From Synergistaceae bacterium (GTDB lineage: Bacteria > Synergistota > Synergistia > Synergistales > Aminobacteriaceae): a DNA stretch of 64,000 bases. The first letter of the stretch is position 1. The number at the start of each line of letters is the position of its first letter. The stretch is taken from positions 1 to 64,000 of the forward strand of contig JAIRYN010000008.1 of assembly GCA_031267575.1 (NCBI GenBank), written 5' to 3'. Under the pieces are notes generated by a model, which saw nothing but the letters and a program-made list of their open reading frames with translations, ran no database searches and was not told where the DNA came from. This document shows, one piece after another, positions 43,330-52,099 of the stretch. A program made the translations under genes and the position numbers.

Positions 43330-44718
43330 TCAACGTTTGCGCAGGGAAAGCCATCGGTTGACGACGTCAATGTTGCTCCAGAGCTCAAGGTTCAGGTCTG
43401 TAACGAAACAATACCCCTTGACCCATCCAGAGGTCCCCAGCTCCGCGTCCTTGTAGGTATCGCGATAAGCCCAAACGGGCGGAACGACATTGCCAGGATT
43501 GCTGATATGGAGACCATCCAAAGCGTACCCCCGCATTTTTTCCTCTTTTTTGGTAAAAATCGAGTCCACTGTGGCACGTACCTCTATCCTGCGAGACACG
43601 TCTCCCTTTTTCACGGAGGTATAACTTCCCCAAAAAGGAAAAATCTTCAGTGCCTCGTGTTTGACCCTATTCGAGGTGGTCAAGTGTTGGCCAAACAAAA
43701 GGGAGGAGGCGCCGTTCGCGAAAATGAGCTTGTTCGCGATGAGGCTCTGCTTTATGCCGTAGACGAAGGGCCTGTGAGCCATGAGCTTGTCCACGTAGAC
43801 GCCCACCATGGAATGGGGAAAATAGAAGGCTTCCGCGTCCAGGGGAAAAGGGTCTTGCCATGGGTTGTAATCCGCGACCTCACATTTCAAAAACTGAAAA
43901 AGTTCCCTACTGTTATTGTCTTCCAGAGAAAAATCTCGGTCTCCCACAATGGCGATTTTGAAATTTTTCTCGATATACCCGGTCTCCTGAGGGGGAGTCC
44001 AATCTCGTTTCAGGTAGCCGAAAGCGTCAAGGATTTCCCAATCGACTTGACGGGTGACAGAAATCAACTGTAGAACCGCGCTCTTGATTTGCATGATCCG
44101 TGTGGCTGCCCCTGTATCGTAAAGGTCTTGCAATGTGGGCGAGGGACGTTCGATTTCTTTGGGAATATACCCTAGGGTCAAAAGGGCGCTTTTTCTACCG
44201 TAGTCCTGCTCTAAAAGCTGATATTCCCGCGGATTCTTGACCGACGCGAAAAGGATTCCCAGCACGGGATTGTCCTCTGCTCCATCAAAGGTCGACACGA
44301 CAGCGGACGCGGTATTGGCGGTCAAAACGGCGGAAGTCGACGCAGCAAGCACAAGAACAATGCCGCAGGAAAGAGCTTTGGCCAGATCAGCGGGTTCGGG
44401 GTGAACCTGCACAAAATTTTCCTCAGGACGCGTCCCCAAGGGGACGAGGATCACGTTCAAAGCGTCGGAATCCGCCGTTTTCTGGAACAGCGTTTTTAGG
44501 TTCTTGACAGTACCGCAGGTGTACAAATCCAAAGAAATAACGGGTTCTTCCAGAAGAAGTTTCAGCAAACGCAGGTCCGTTTCACTACGTGCACAGGTAA
44601 AAACCTTGATTTTCACGCCCGTGCGTTTTAAAGCGTAAACCAGAAACACTCCCGGAGAAACCGTTCCCTCGTTAATTTCATCGGCAATGATTAGACGGGG
44701 TAAATTCAATGATACCAT
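43330..44718 (-). CDS. CbiA/CobB-like protein lacking P-loop and glutaminase Cys
   Basis: This protein has 462 residues. Its overall plan follows cobyrinate a,c-diamide synthase: an N-terminal dethiobiotin-synthetase-like half, with LNVILVPLG, GIVLVLAAST and NPVLGILFASVKNPREYQLLEQDYG, and a C-terminal GATase-like half with FKIAIVGDRDFSLEDNNSRELFQFLKCEVADYNPW. The usual P-loop (SGVGKTT) is replaced by DEINEGTVSPGVF without GK[ST], and the usual CGG nucleophile region by ANGASSLLFG without Cys. It should therefore neither use ATP in the normal way nor split glutamine. The role is unknown; a binding or regulatory paralogue is possible. The family link is my reading of sparse motifs. Confidence 0.6.
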   Translation of the reverse strand: MVSLNLPRLIIADEINEGTVSPGVFLVYALKRTGVKIKVFTCARSETDLRLLKLLLEEPVISLDLYTCGTVKNLKTLFQKTADSDALNVILVPLGTRPEENFVQVHPEPADLAKALSCGIVLVLAASTSAVLTANTASAVVSTFDGAEDNPVLGILFASVKNPREYQLLEQDYGRKSALLTLGYIPKEIERPSPTLQDLYDTGAATRIMQIKSAVLQLISVTRQVDWEILDAFGYLKRDWTPPQETGYIEKNFKIAIVGDRDFSLEDNNSRELFQFLKCEVADYNPWQDPFPLDAEAFYFPHSMVGVYVDKLMAHRPFVYGIKQSLIANKLIFANGASSLLFGQHLTTSNRVKHEALKIFPFWGSYTSVKKGDVSRRIEVRATVDSIFTKKEEKMRGYALDGLHISNPGNVVPPVWAYRDTYKDAELGTSGWVKGYCFVTDLNLELWSNIDVVNRWLSLRKR

Positions 44719-44789
44719 CCTTCCATGAGCTAAATTAAAGCTCGTGATTTCAGGGTCAGTTTACCATAGGGAGGTTAATTTGCCATAGG

Positions 44790-46112
44790 TTAAAAAGTCT
44801 CGCCCTGTCCGGCTACGTAACCGGTGCTCCAACATACCTGTAAATTGAACCCTCCTGTTGGGCCGTTGAGGTCTAAAATTTCGCCCGCGAAGTAAAGGTT
44901 TTCACACAGCTTCGAGCGCAATGTCGCGGGGTCTACCTCCGTAAGACAAACCCCTCCCTTGGTCACGATGGCGTAGTCGAAGCTCCAAAGACCATTCACG
45001 GTCAAGACAATATTTTTAAGCAGACTCGCCAGTTCTTCCTTCTCCTCCGGTGAGATGTAGGACACGGGTTTGTCTTCGGGGATGTCTGACAGCTCCAGAA
45101 TCATAGGAATCAGAGCGCTCGGCAGAAGGTCCACCAGCGCGCGCCCAAACACTCGGTCCTCGTACTTCTCGAAATCCCGTTCGACGCGCGAAAGCAGTGC
45201 CGGCAAAGGAAGAGCGGGTTTCAAGTCCAGGATCAAGTTCACCGTCGGTAGATCTGTCGATAGAGCTGTTGGTAAAGCTGTTGTTGGTAAAGCTGAGCAA
45301 GAACGCCCTTCACTCGGTTTCATCCAGTCCGAGACGTAAGAACTCAGGTCCATAACGATGGGTCCGCTGACACCGAAGTTCGTGAACTCCATTTCCCCGA
45401 AGCGCTCGTCTACCTTTTGCCCGTCTACCGTGGCCGTGAGGCGGACGTTACGCAGGTTGAAATTTCGGGCCAGTTTCACCCAGGTTTCTCTGGTCTTGAT
45501 GGGTACGATCGCGGGAGTCGGCTCAATGATTTTATGCCCCACTTGGGCCGCTAACCGATACCCGTCACCGGTGGAGCCCGTCTTAGGGTAAGATTGCCCC
45601 CCCGTCGCCAGGATATAGCGGTCGGCAGTAAGCTCCTCGACGGCGGTGACAAGACGATCCACGCGGCCGTTTTTCAATTTCATCGCCTGAACTGGCGACT
45701 TGCGCAGGATACGAACCTTTCCTTTCTTACAATAAAGCAAAAGGCAATTCAGGACTTTCTGAGCTCCTTGCGTCGCCTCCTCCGGCGGCAGATCGGGGAA
45801 CACCCGGTTACCCCGCTCCACCTTGGTTCGGATTCCCTGCCGGTCGAAAAAAGCCCGAATCTCGCGAGGCTCAAAGCGGCTAAAGGCCCCGTGAAGAAAA
45901 CGCCCGTTCTTTCCGTAACGCGACAAAAACGTCTCCATATCCGGTTCCGCGTTCGTGAGGTTACAACGGCGCTTTCCCGCCAGAAGCAACTTGACACCTA
46001 GGGAATCGTTCTTTTCCACTAGAAGTACCCGTTCTCCTATCTCCGCAGCCCGGCCCGCCGCCATCAATCCCGCTGGGCCGCCCCCGATCACGATTGTGTC
46101 GAAACGCTCCAT
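44790..46112 (-). CDS. BaiN/HI0933-family FAD-dependent oxidoreductase
   Basis: This flavoprotein has 440 residues. The ATG at 46112 is chosen, preceded by GGAGGAGGAG; the frame continues upstream to 46271 through unrelated sequence inside tex. The dinucleotide motif is DTIVIGGGPAGLMAAGRAAE. RRCNLTNAEP, YILATGGQSYPKTGSTGDGY and the C-terminal YFAGEILDLNGPTGGFNLQVCWSTGYVAG are typical for the family. The reaction is not generally known; one member, BaiN, acts on bile-acid intermediates. An in-frame expansion ALPTTALPTALSTDLPT near residue 280 comes from a DNA repeat. It follows tex by 25 bp. Confidence 0.9.
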   Translation of the reverse strand: MERFDTIVIGGGPAGLMAAGRAAEIGERVLLVEKNDSLGVKLLLAGKRRCNLTNAEPDMETFLSRYGKNGRFLHGAFSRFEPREIRAFFDRQGIRTKVERGNRVFPDLPPEEATQGAQKVLNCLLLYCKKGKVRILRKSPVQAMKLKNGRVDRLVTAVEELTADRYILATGGQSYPKTGSTGDGYRLAAQVGHKIIEPTPAIVPIKTRETWVKLARNFNLRNVRLTATVDGQKVDERFGEMEFTNFGVSGPIVMDLSSYVSDWMKPSEGRSCSALPTTALPTALSTDLPTVNLILDLKPALPLPALLSRVERDFEKYEDRVFGRALVDLLPSALIPMILELSDIPEDKPVSYISPEEKEELASLLKNIVLTVNGLWSFDYAIVTKGGVCLTEVDPATLRSKLCENLYFAGEILDLNGPTGGFNLQVCWSTGYVAGQGETF

Positions 46113-46137
46113 CTCCTCCTCCAGTCCTCCAGTCGGG

Positions 46138-48591
46138 CTAGCGTTTCCCGCGACCTTTGGATAGGTCAGCGTCCGCCAGTTGTTGCTTGAAAAGAGAGCC
46201 CAGAGATAGGTCGATTGTTTCCTCATTTTTTTTATTCTTCTCTTCACCCTGTTTTTTATTCTGCTCTCCACCCTGGCGTCGCTGGTTGCCTTGCGCTTTT
46301 TCCATGGATTCCATGGAGTGGGAGAAAATGGAGTGAGAGAAAATGGGGCGAGGGAAATCTGAAGCCGTCCTCGAAGCCGTTTCGGAAGGGTCAGCCTCTA
46401 GATCCCGTTTTCTCATGGAGAGAGAAACACGCTTTCGCTGTTCGTCCACCTCCAGCACGGCAACCTTCACCTTCTGACCTGGCTTCAAGAACGCCTGGGG
46501 GTTTTCCACAAAACTATCGGACAGGCGGCTGACGTGTACCAATCCGTCCTGGTGGACGCCCAGATCCACGAAAGCCCCGAAGGCCGTGACGTTGGTCACG
46601 ATTCCCGGCAGAACCATACCCACCCGTAGGTCTCCGATCTCTCGGACGTCAGGGTCGAAGGCAAAGGCCTCAAAGGCCACCCGCGGGTCGCGTCCCGGTT
46701 TCGCCAGCTCCTGAACAATATCCTTCAAGGTCGGCAATCCCGCTTTCTCGGAGACAAACCGCTCCAAATCGATTTTCGATCTCAGCTCGGAGGAGGCCAT
46801 CAAATCGGCAACGGTGCACTTCAATTCTTTCGCCATCCGCTCTACGGTGGAGTAGTTTTCAGGGTGAACCGCCGACGCATCCAAGGGATTCTTCCCTCCG
46901 TGGATGCGCAAGAACCCCGCCGCCTGCTCGAAGGTCTTCGGTCCCAGACGAGGGACTTTCTTCAGTGTATCTCGGGATGCGAAAGGGCCGTTGGTCTCCC
47001 GATATTTGATCAATTGCCCCGCCACCTGCTTGCTCAGGCCGGAAATGTAGGACAGGATCTCCAAACTGGCGGTGTTGACCTCGACGCCCACGGCGTTGAC
47101 GCAGGACATCACCACGTCGTCCAGGGACTGTTTCAGCTCTTTTTGATCCACGTCGTGCTGGTATTGCCCCACTCCAATGGATTTGGGGTCGATCTTGACC
47201 AGCTCAGCCATGGGGTCCATAAGGCGGCGACCGATAGAGACAGCGCCCCTCACCGTCACGTCTTGGTCGGGAAACTCCCTACGGGCCACTTCCGAAGCAG
47301 AGTAGATCGAAGCGCCGCTTTCGTTGACCGAGGCGACGATCACCTCAGGAGGCAAGCCCAACCCCCGAACGAAGGCTTCCGTTTCACGCCCGGCGGTTCC
47401 ATTTCCAATAGCGATAGCCTGAATCCGGTACTTTTTGACAAGTTCTACAATCTTTCGCACGGCCTCGCTCCTCTGCCGTTCGCCCGTGTGAGGGAAAATC
47501 ACGTCGTTGTGGAGAAAGTTTCCTTGAGCGTCCAGGCAAACCACCTTGCAACCCGTGCGGAGACCTGGGTCGATGCCCAGAGTTGCCTTCTGCCCCATGG
47601 GAGCCGCCATCAGGACCTCCTTCACGTTGCCGGCGAAGACGCGGATTGCCTCCGCGTCCGCCCGTTTTTTGAGAGCGTTGCGCAGCTCGTTTTCCATGGA
47701 CGGCTTCAGGAGGCGCTTGTAACCATCCAAGACGGCCTCAGCCACCAGACGAGACGCTGGATTCACGCCCCTGACGAACATTCGCTTTAGCAGGGAAAGG
47801 CACTCTTCCTCCGGCGGCTCCACCGATATGGAGAGAAACCCCTCCCGCTCACCGCGAAAAATGGCCAGCACCCGATGGGAGGGCATGGAGACCACCGGCT
47901 CGCTCCACTCGAAATAATCCCGGTAGTTGTCGCTCTTGGAGTCTTCTTTGGAAGTGGCTTTAGCGCCCTCTTTCAAATCCTCTTTCAAATCCTCTTTGGA
48001 GCTGCCGGCCTTGGCGCGGGCACTGGCGAGCATGGCCTTACGAGCGAAGACTTTCCGCGTTTGCTGACGGACCTCCGTATCCTCACTGAACCGCTCGGCC
48101 AGAATATCCTGGGCCCCGGCCAAAGCATCTTCTACCGAAGCCACGCCTTTTTCTTCCGACAAGAAAAGGACGGCTTCCTTTTCGGGGTCGAAAGCGTCAA
48201 GCTGTTCGAGCAACTTTTCCGCCAAGGGTTTCAATCCTTTTTCGATCGCCACGGAGGCACGGGTTTTGCGCTTGGGGCGATAGGGAAGATAAGCGTCCTC
48301 CAAGGCTGTCATGGTCTGAGCTCCATCGATCGTCACCTTGAGTTCGTCAGTCAGAAGCTCCCGTTCCACCAGGGATTCCAGTATGGCGGTTCTCCGCTTC
48401 TCTATCTCCTGTATTTTTTCGTTGCGGTCGCGTATGGCCGTGACGACCGTCTCATCCAGGGAACCCGTAGCCTCCTTGCGGTAGCGAGCGATGAAAGGGA
48501 CTGTACACCCCTCCTCAAAGAGTTCGAGAACAGCGGATACCTGAGCTTCCGTCAACCGCAATTCTTTTGCGACCGCTACCGTTACGTTCAT
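46138..48591 (-). CDS. tex: Transcription accessory protein Tex, S1 RNA-binding
   Basis: Tex is a cytoplasmic nucleic-acid-binding protein linked to transcription and found in most bacteria. From the ATG at 48591 (GGGAGG upstream) it has 817 residues. The N-terminal Tex domain has VPFIARYRKEATGSLDE, the YqgF-like core has LGIDPGLRTGCKVVCLDAQG, a helix-hairpin-helix region has SRDTLKKVPRLGPKTFEQAAGFLRI, and the S1 domain has GIVTNVTAFGAFVDLGVHQDGLVHVS. Two low-complexity insertions are present: KEDLKEDLKEGAKATSKEDSK near residue 205 and a C-terminal FSHSIFSHSMES/NKKQGEEKNKK tail. The downstream flavoprotein gene probably shares its message. Confidence 0.95.
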   Translation of the reverse strand: MNVTVAVAKELRLTEAQVSAVLELFEEGCTVPFIARYRKEATGSLDETVVTAIRDRNEKIQEIEKRRTAILESLVERELLTDELKVTIDGAQTMTALEDAYLPYRPKRKTRASVAIEKGLKPLAEKLLEQLDAFDPEKEAVLFLSEEKGVASVEDALAGAQDILAERFSEDTEVRQQTRKVFARKAMLASARAKAGSSKEDLKEDLKEGAKATSKEDSKSDNYRDYFEWSEPVVSMPSHRVLAIFRGEREGFLSISVEPPEEECLSLLKRMFVRGVNPASRLVAEAVLDGYKRLLKPSMENELRNALKKRADAEAIRVFAGNVKEVLMAAPMGQKATLGIDPGLRTGCKVVCLDAQGNFLHNDVIFPHTGERQRSEAVRKIVELVKKYRIQAIAIGNGTAGRETEAFVRGLGLPPEVIVASVNESGASIYSASEVARREFPDQDVTVRGAVSIGRRLMDPMAELVKIDPKSIGVGQYQHDVDQKELKQSLDDVVMSCVNAVGVEVNTASLEILSYISGLSKQVAGQLIKYRETNGPFASRDTLKKVPRLGPKTFEQAAGFLRIHGGKNPLDASAVHPENYSTVERMAKELKCTVADLMASSELRSKIDLERFVSEKAGLPTLKDIVQELAKPGRDPRVAFEAFAFDPDVREIGDLRVGMVLPGIVTNVTAFGAFVDLGVHQDGLVHVSRLSDSFVENPQAFLKPGQKVKVAVLEVDEQRKRVSLSMRKRDLEADPSETASRTASDFPRPIFSHSIFSHSMESMEKAQGNQRRQGGEQNKKQGEEKNKKNEETIDLSLGSLFKQQLADADLSKGRGKR

Positions 48592-48613
48592 GAAAAAACC
48601 TCCCTCAATACAA

Positions 48614-48793
48614 CCTTTAATCTTCAATACAACCTTTAATCTTCAATATAACCTTTAATCTTCAATATAACCTTTAATCTTCAATATAACCTTTAATCTT
48701 CAATATAACCTTTAATCTTCAATATAACCTTTAATCTTCAATATAACCTTTAGGCTTTTATACAACCTTTAGGCTTTTATATAATCTTTAATA
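48614..48793. repeat. 19-bp minisatellite upstream of tex
   Basis: Seven near-identical 19-bp units (AACCTTTAATCTTCAATAT/C) run head to tail from 48612, then two or three degenerate AACCTTTAGGCTTTTATAC units. It fills the gap between tex and the downstream-stop of the dehydratase gene. There are no spacers, so it is not a CRISPR array. Confidence 0.9.
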
Positions 48794-48806
48794 CACCTTT
48801 AGGTTT

Positions 48807-50690
48807 TTAATCTTGATTCACTATAGAACCGGCGTACTCTGGAACGGCTTCGTGGAGTAGGGAGAGCGCGCTATCGGATTTGTGCAAGCTCTGCCGCAAA
48901 AGCAACGCAAGGCCGCGTGTTTCGGCGTTTTCGCTGATCGTATCCAAAGTCGAGGCGAATACTTTGGGATGCGCCGTAGGGTGAACGGTGTCCGGGTCGT
49001 AAAAAAGCTCTTCAAACAGCTTTTCTCCAGGGCGCATCCCCGTGTAGGTGATGGCGATATCCCTTCCTGGCTCATACCCGTGCAGGCGAATCAAGATCTC
49101 TGCCATTTCGGCGATGGAGATGGGATCTCCCATGTCCAACGCGAATAGCTCGCCTCCTTGGCCGATGGCTCCCGCCTGGATCACGAGACTGACGGCCTCT
49201 GGAATTAACATGAAATAACGTTTCATCGCGGGGTCTGTGACGGTCACAGGGCCACCGCTGGCGATCTGTTCCTCGAACTTCGGTACAACGCTGCCACGGC
49301 TGCCCAAAACATTACCGAACCGCACCGCCATGTAGATCGTCTCAGGAAAGCGCTTCTGTGTCTCCCCCAACAGCAGTTCCGCCACCCGCTTGCTGGCTCC
49401 CATGACGCTCGACGGATTGACAGCCTTGTCGGTAGAGATCAAGACCATCCTTTCGGCGCGAAACTCTCCCGCCAATTCCGCTATTGTCAAGGTTCCCAGG
49501 GCGTTGACGCGGAGAGCCTCACGAGGATTGTCTTCCATTAAAGGAACGTGTTTGTGAGCGGCGGCGTGAAAAACCACTTGGGGTTGCCAGCGCTGGAAGG
49601 CGGCTCTCATGGCGATCTCGTCCGCCACGTCGGCGACAATGGGACGCAGGGGAACGCGAACCGGCAATTTGCGGAAAGATTCAAGAAGAAGATAAATGGA
49701 CTGTTCGCCGTGACCTAAAAGGATCACTTCTTTGGGGTCATTCCGTAAGATCTGTTGAACGATTTCGCTGCCGATGGAACCACCGGCGCCGGTGACCATG
49801 ACGCTGCGTCCCCTCAAATAAGCGGCGACTTTCTGGATGTCGATCTGCACGGGTTCGCGCCCCAAAAGGTCCTCCAGGCGGATTTGTCGCAGACGATTGA
49901 CGGAGATCTCGCCGTCCGCCAGTTCTCGGAGGCTGGGAAGCACCCGCACACTGACCCCCAAGGGCGCCAATCTGTCGTAAATGGCGCGTATTTTTCGGCC
50001 GGTCGCCGAGGGCATAGCCACCAATACCACCTTGACACGGTATTCTCGTATCAAGGTGGGAAGGTCTTTAGTCTCTCCCAGTACCTCGAGCCCGGATATG
50101 CGTTTACCGTCTTTTTGTGGGTCGTCATCGACAAACCCCCGGAGGCGTAAATTTCCTGAGTGTCTCAGCAAGTCTCGCGCCAATAGGGTCCCTGTTTCCC
50201 CCGCCCCCACAATCAGGGTCTCCAACTGTTCCTGTCCAGGATAGGAGGTCTGTCCAGGATAGGAGGAAGGAGTTGTCAACCGCCAGGAGACACGGAGCCC
50301 CCCACAAAAAATTATTCCCGCGAAAAGCATGATGGCTAACGATGTGCGAGGCAGAAAAGCGAAGCGTGTCGAGAAGTTGAAAGCCGTGAAGACAAGCGCA
50401 CCGGCGAAGTAAAGACGGGCGAAGCGGACGTAATCCTCCAACCCGGCCTGAGTCCAGAGAGTCCAATATTGCCCACCCAGAAAAAAAACGAAAACCATCA
50501 AAGAGGAGAAAACAAACACCACACGCGCCAAGTCCACCAGGCTGACGTGAGGGATGAAAAGCGTCAGGCGAATGGCGTAACCTAAGTAAGCGGCAAAAGC
50601 GAGGAACACAAAATCTAACAGTGCCACGATAAACCCGTGTCCCGCCAAATTTTTCCATATATCAAACACTTCGTTCAACGTGTCGCGCAT
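48807..50690 (-). CDS. Membrane-bound UDP-GlcNAc 4,6-dehydratase, PglF/WbpM/CapD-like
   Basis: This enzyme has 627 residues. Four N-terminal membrane helices (residues 15-150) precede a first Rossmann region (TLIVGAGETGTLLARDLLRH) and the SDR catalytic domain (RSVMVTGAGGSIGSEIVQQIL, near residue 293). The active-site segment LISTDKAVNPSSVMGASKR has Met in place of the usual SDR Tyr, which is the normal state for this membrane dehydratase class. It makes a 4-keto-6-deoxy UDP-sugar for surface polysaccharide or glycoprotein synthesis. No other sugar gene is next to it. Confidence 0.93.
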   Translation of the reverse strand: MRDTLNEVFDIWKNLAGHGFIVALLDFVFLAFAAYLGYAIRLTLFIPHVSLVDLARVVFVFSSLMVFVFFLGGQYWTLWTQAGLEDYVRFARLYFAGALVFTAFNFSTRFAFLPRTSLAIMLFAGIIFCGGLRVSWRLTTPSSYPGQTSYPGQEQLETLIVGAGETGTLLARDLLRHSGNLRLRGFVDDDPQKDGKRISGLEVLGETKDLPTLIREYRVKVVLVAMPSATGRKIRAIYDRLAPLGVSVRVLPSLRELADGEISVNRLRQIRLEDLLGREPVQIDIQKVAAYLRGRSVMVTGAGGSIGSEIVQQILRNDPKEVILLGHGEQSIYLLLESFRKLPVRVPLRPIVADVADEIAMRAAFQRWQPQVVFHAAAHKHVPLMEDNPREALRVNALGTLTIAELAGEFRAERMVLISTDKAVNPSSVMGASKRVAELLLGETQKRFPETIYMAVRFGNVLGSRGSVVPKFEEQIASGGPVTVTDPAMKRYFMLIPEAVSLVIQAGAIGQGGELFALDMGDPISIAEMAEILIRLHGYEPGRDIAITYTGMRPGEKLFEELFYDPDTVHPTAHPKVFASTLDTISENAETRGLALLLRQSLHKSDSALSLLHEAVPEYAGSIVNQD

Positions 50691-50699
50691 GAAAGACTC

Positions 50700-50892
50700 T
50701 TTTTCACATTGAAACTCTCTTCTGCATTTTAACTCTTTTCTGTATTTAAACTCTTTTCTATATTAAAACTCTTTTTCACACTGGCACGCTCTTCTATCTG
50801 AAACTCTTTTTCACACTGAAACGCTCTTCCATAAAAATCGGCGTCAAGAGGTTAGCATTAGAAGTTGACATTAGAAGTTGGCATTAGAAGTT
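50700..50892. repeat. Two repeat families upstream of the dehydratase gene
   Basis: About seven imperfect units of AACTCTTTTTCACACTG / AACTCTTTTCTGTATTTA fill 50700-50830. Four units of TTAGCATTAGAAG fill 50851-50895. No gene is visible. Confidence 0.75.
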
Positions 50893-50896
50893 AGCA

Positions 50897-51328
50897 TTAA
50901 AGGATGAGCTTTTTCCCGCCTTGCTGTTGCCCACCCATTCGGTCGAGCTGGTTCAGAACTGCCGCCGGGGCTACGTCGATCCGTGGCTTTTGTTGCTTGT
51001 TCATAGTGTTGGACGCGCGTTTCTGGTAATCTTCCATTGTTTTTTTAATGGCCTTCGCGTCGCCCTTGAGCCAGAGCAGCAGGCTCTGGGTGACGTTTTC
51101 CAATGCCTCCGGAGCGGGCATCTCCTCGATCATACCCAAATCTTTCAGGATTCGATACTCTTCCTTTACAGAGTCGAAAACGTCCTCGTCCGTAATCAGT
51201 CCCTTTTTATAGAGAACGCGGAACATGATATTGAAACGGTTTTTCTGGTTTTCGGCATCCAAAACGATTCCGTCCACGCGAGCTAAAAGTACGGAAAGCA
51301 ATTCATCGAGACCTATTTGCATAGGCAT
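50897..51328 (-). CDS. Unknown 143-residue protein
   Basis: I do not recognise this protein. It is mainly helical and soluble: the first half (QIGLDELLSVLLARVDGIVLDAENQKNRFNIMFRVLYKKGLITDEDV) resembles a small helical scaffold, and the C-terminal 45 residues are basic and glutamine/glycine-rich (NTMNKQQKPRID, GGQQQGGKK). There is no signal peptide or membrane segment. The codon use looks coding throughout. It stands between the dehydratase and the prophage-like repressor and could belong to either or to neither. Confidence 0.65.
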   Translation of the reverse strand: MPMQIGLDELLSVLLARVDGIVLDAENQKNRFNIMFRVLYKKGLITDEDVFDSVKEEYRILKDLGMIEEMPAPEALENVTQSLLLWLKGDAKAIKKTMEDYQKRASNTMNKQQKPRIDVAPAAVLNQLDRMGGQQQGGKKLIL

Positions 51329-51472
51329 GGCGCGATTCCTCCTTAAGTTAGCGACAGTTAGCGACCTGTAACAACTTTTTTATTTTAACATAGAAGCGGA
51401 AAACAAGCTCTGAGAGAGGTCATCGACCGGTTGCGCTACTTTGCGCGCGCGCCTCTTCTTCATCTCCTTCGT

Positions 51473-51928
51473 TTAAACCGTTCGAAATTTATTCATTTCT
51501 TCTTCCAGAGCGTAAGCCTTCCCGAATAGAGATATACGCCGCTTCATATCTAACGATTCAAAGATACGCGTCAACTCCATAATTTCCTCGGTTATCGCGC
51601 GTTCATTCTCTCTGTTGACGAAGACGGTATTATCATTCCCTGCCTGGATAAAGGCGTTGTTCCGAACATCACCAGATATCACATTCGATAAATGTTGGGA
51701 TTTCTCTTTTTTTATGGTCCTAAACATTTCTCCCTCTCCAGTCAGAAGCCAAGAAGGAGATACATCATATTGCACAATAAGCTTAAGAAGGAAGGTAGAT
51801 TGTGGATCCCCCTCTTCTTTTTCATAGCGCCAATATGTTCTATTGGGCAAGCCTAAAATCTTCGCAAAATCTTTTTGACTGTATTTCAAATATTTTCGCA
51901 AAATATAGAGCTGATCTTTTATTGCCAT
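51473..51928 (-). CDS. XRE-family repressor, prophage CI-like
   Basis: This protein has 151 residues. The N-terminal helix-turn-helix is clear (LRKYLKYSQKDFAKILGLPNRTYWRYEKEEGDP, residues 10-42), followed by the FLLKLIVQYDVSPSWLLTGEGEMF linker typical of phage repressors. The C-terminal half is polar and lacks the S24 peptidase Ser/Lys pair, so SOS-type self-cleavage is not expected. It is divergent from a phage replication-like gene with a palindromic operator between them, as in an immunity region. Confidence 0.88.
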   Translation of the reverse strand: MAIKDQLYILRKYLKYSQKDFAKILGLPNRTYWRYEKEEGDPQSTFLLKLIVQYDVSPSWLLTGEGEMFRTIKKEKSQHLSNVISGDVRNNAFIQAGNDNTVFVNRENERAITEEIMELTRIFESLDMKRRISLFGKAYALEEEMNKFRTV

Positions 51929-51945
51929 TTTTACGGTTCATCCCC

Positions 51946-52036
51946 TTGACGTATTCGCCAATATGGCGAATAATGTTTTCTATCGGAAGGTCTCTTTAGA
52001 TATCATACCTCGGAAGGTATCTTTAGATATCATACC
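51946..52036 (+). promoter_or_regulatory. Divergent switch: promoter with palindromic operator and 27-bp repeats
   Basis: The plus-strand -35 TTGACG (51946-51951) and -10 AATAAT (51969-51974) are spaced by 17 bp. The spacer is filled by the inverted repeat TATTCGCCA-ATA-TGGCGAATA (51952-51972), so a bound repressor would cover the promoter. Two 27-bp direct repeats differing at one base follow (51983-52009 and 52010-52036); each ends in GATATCATACC, and copy 2 has the inverted ends GGTAT/ATACC. Confidence 0.75.
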
Positions 52037-52099
52037 AAAGTGTTTGTAAGTTGAGAAGGCTGTTCACAAGGACGGCCCTAGAGAGCTCGGAGTGTGATC

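Noticed and set aside
46864-47790. 308-residue plus-strand reading frame
   Set aside because: It is antisense to the conserved core of tex. No ribosome site or family motif supports it.
48614-48793. Possible CRISPR array
   Set aside because: The 19-bp units follow each other without spacers and no cas gene is in the window, so it is a minisatellite.
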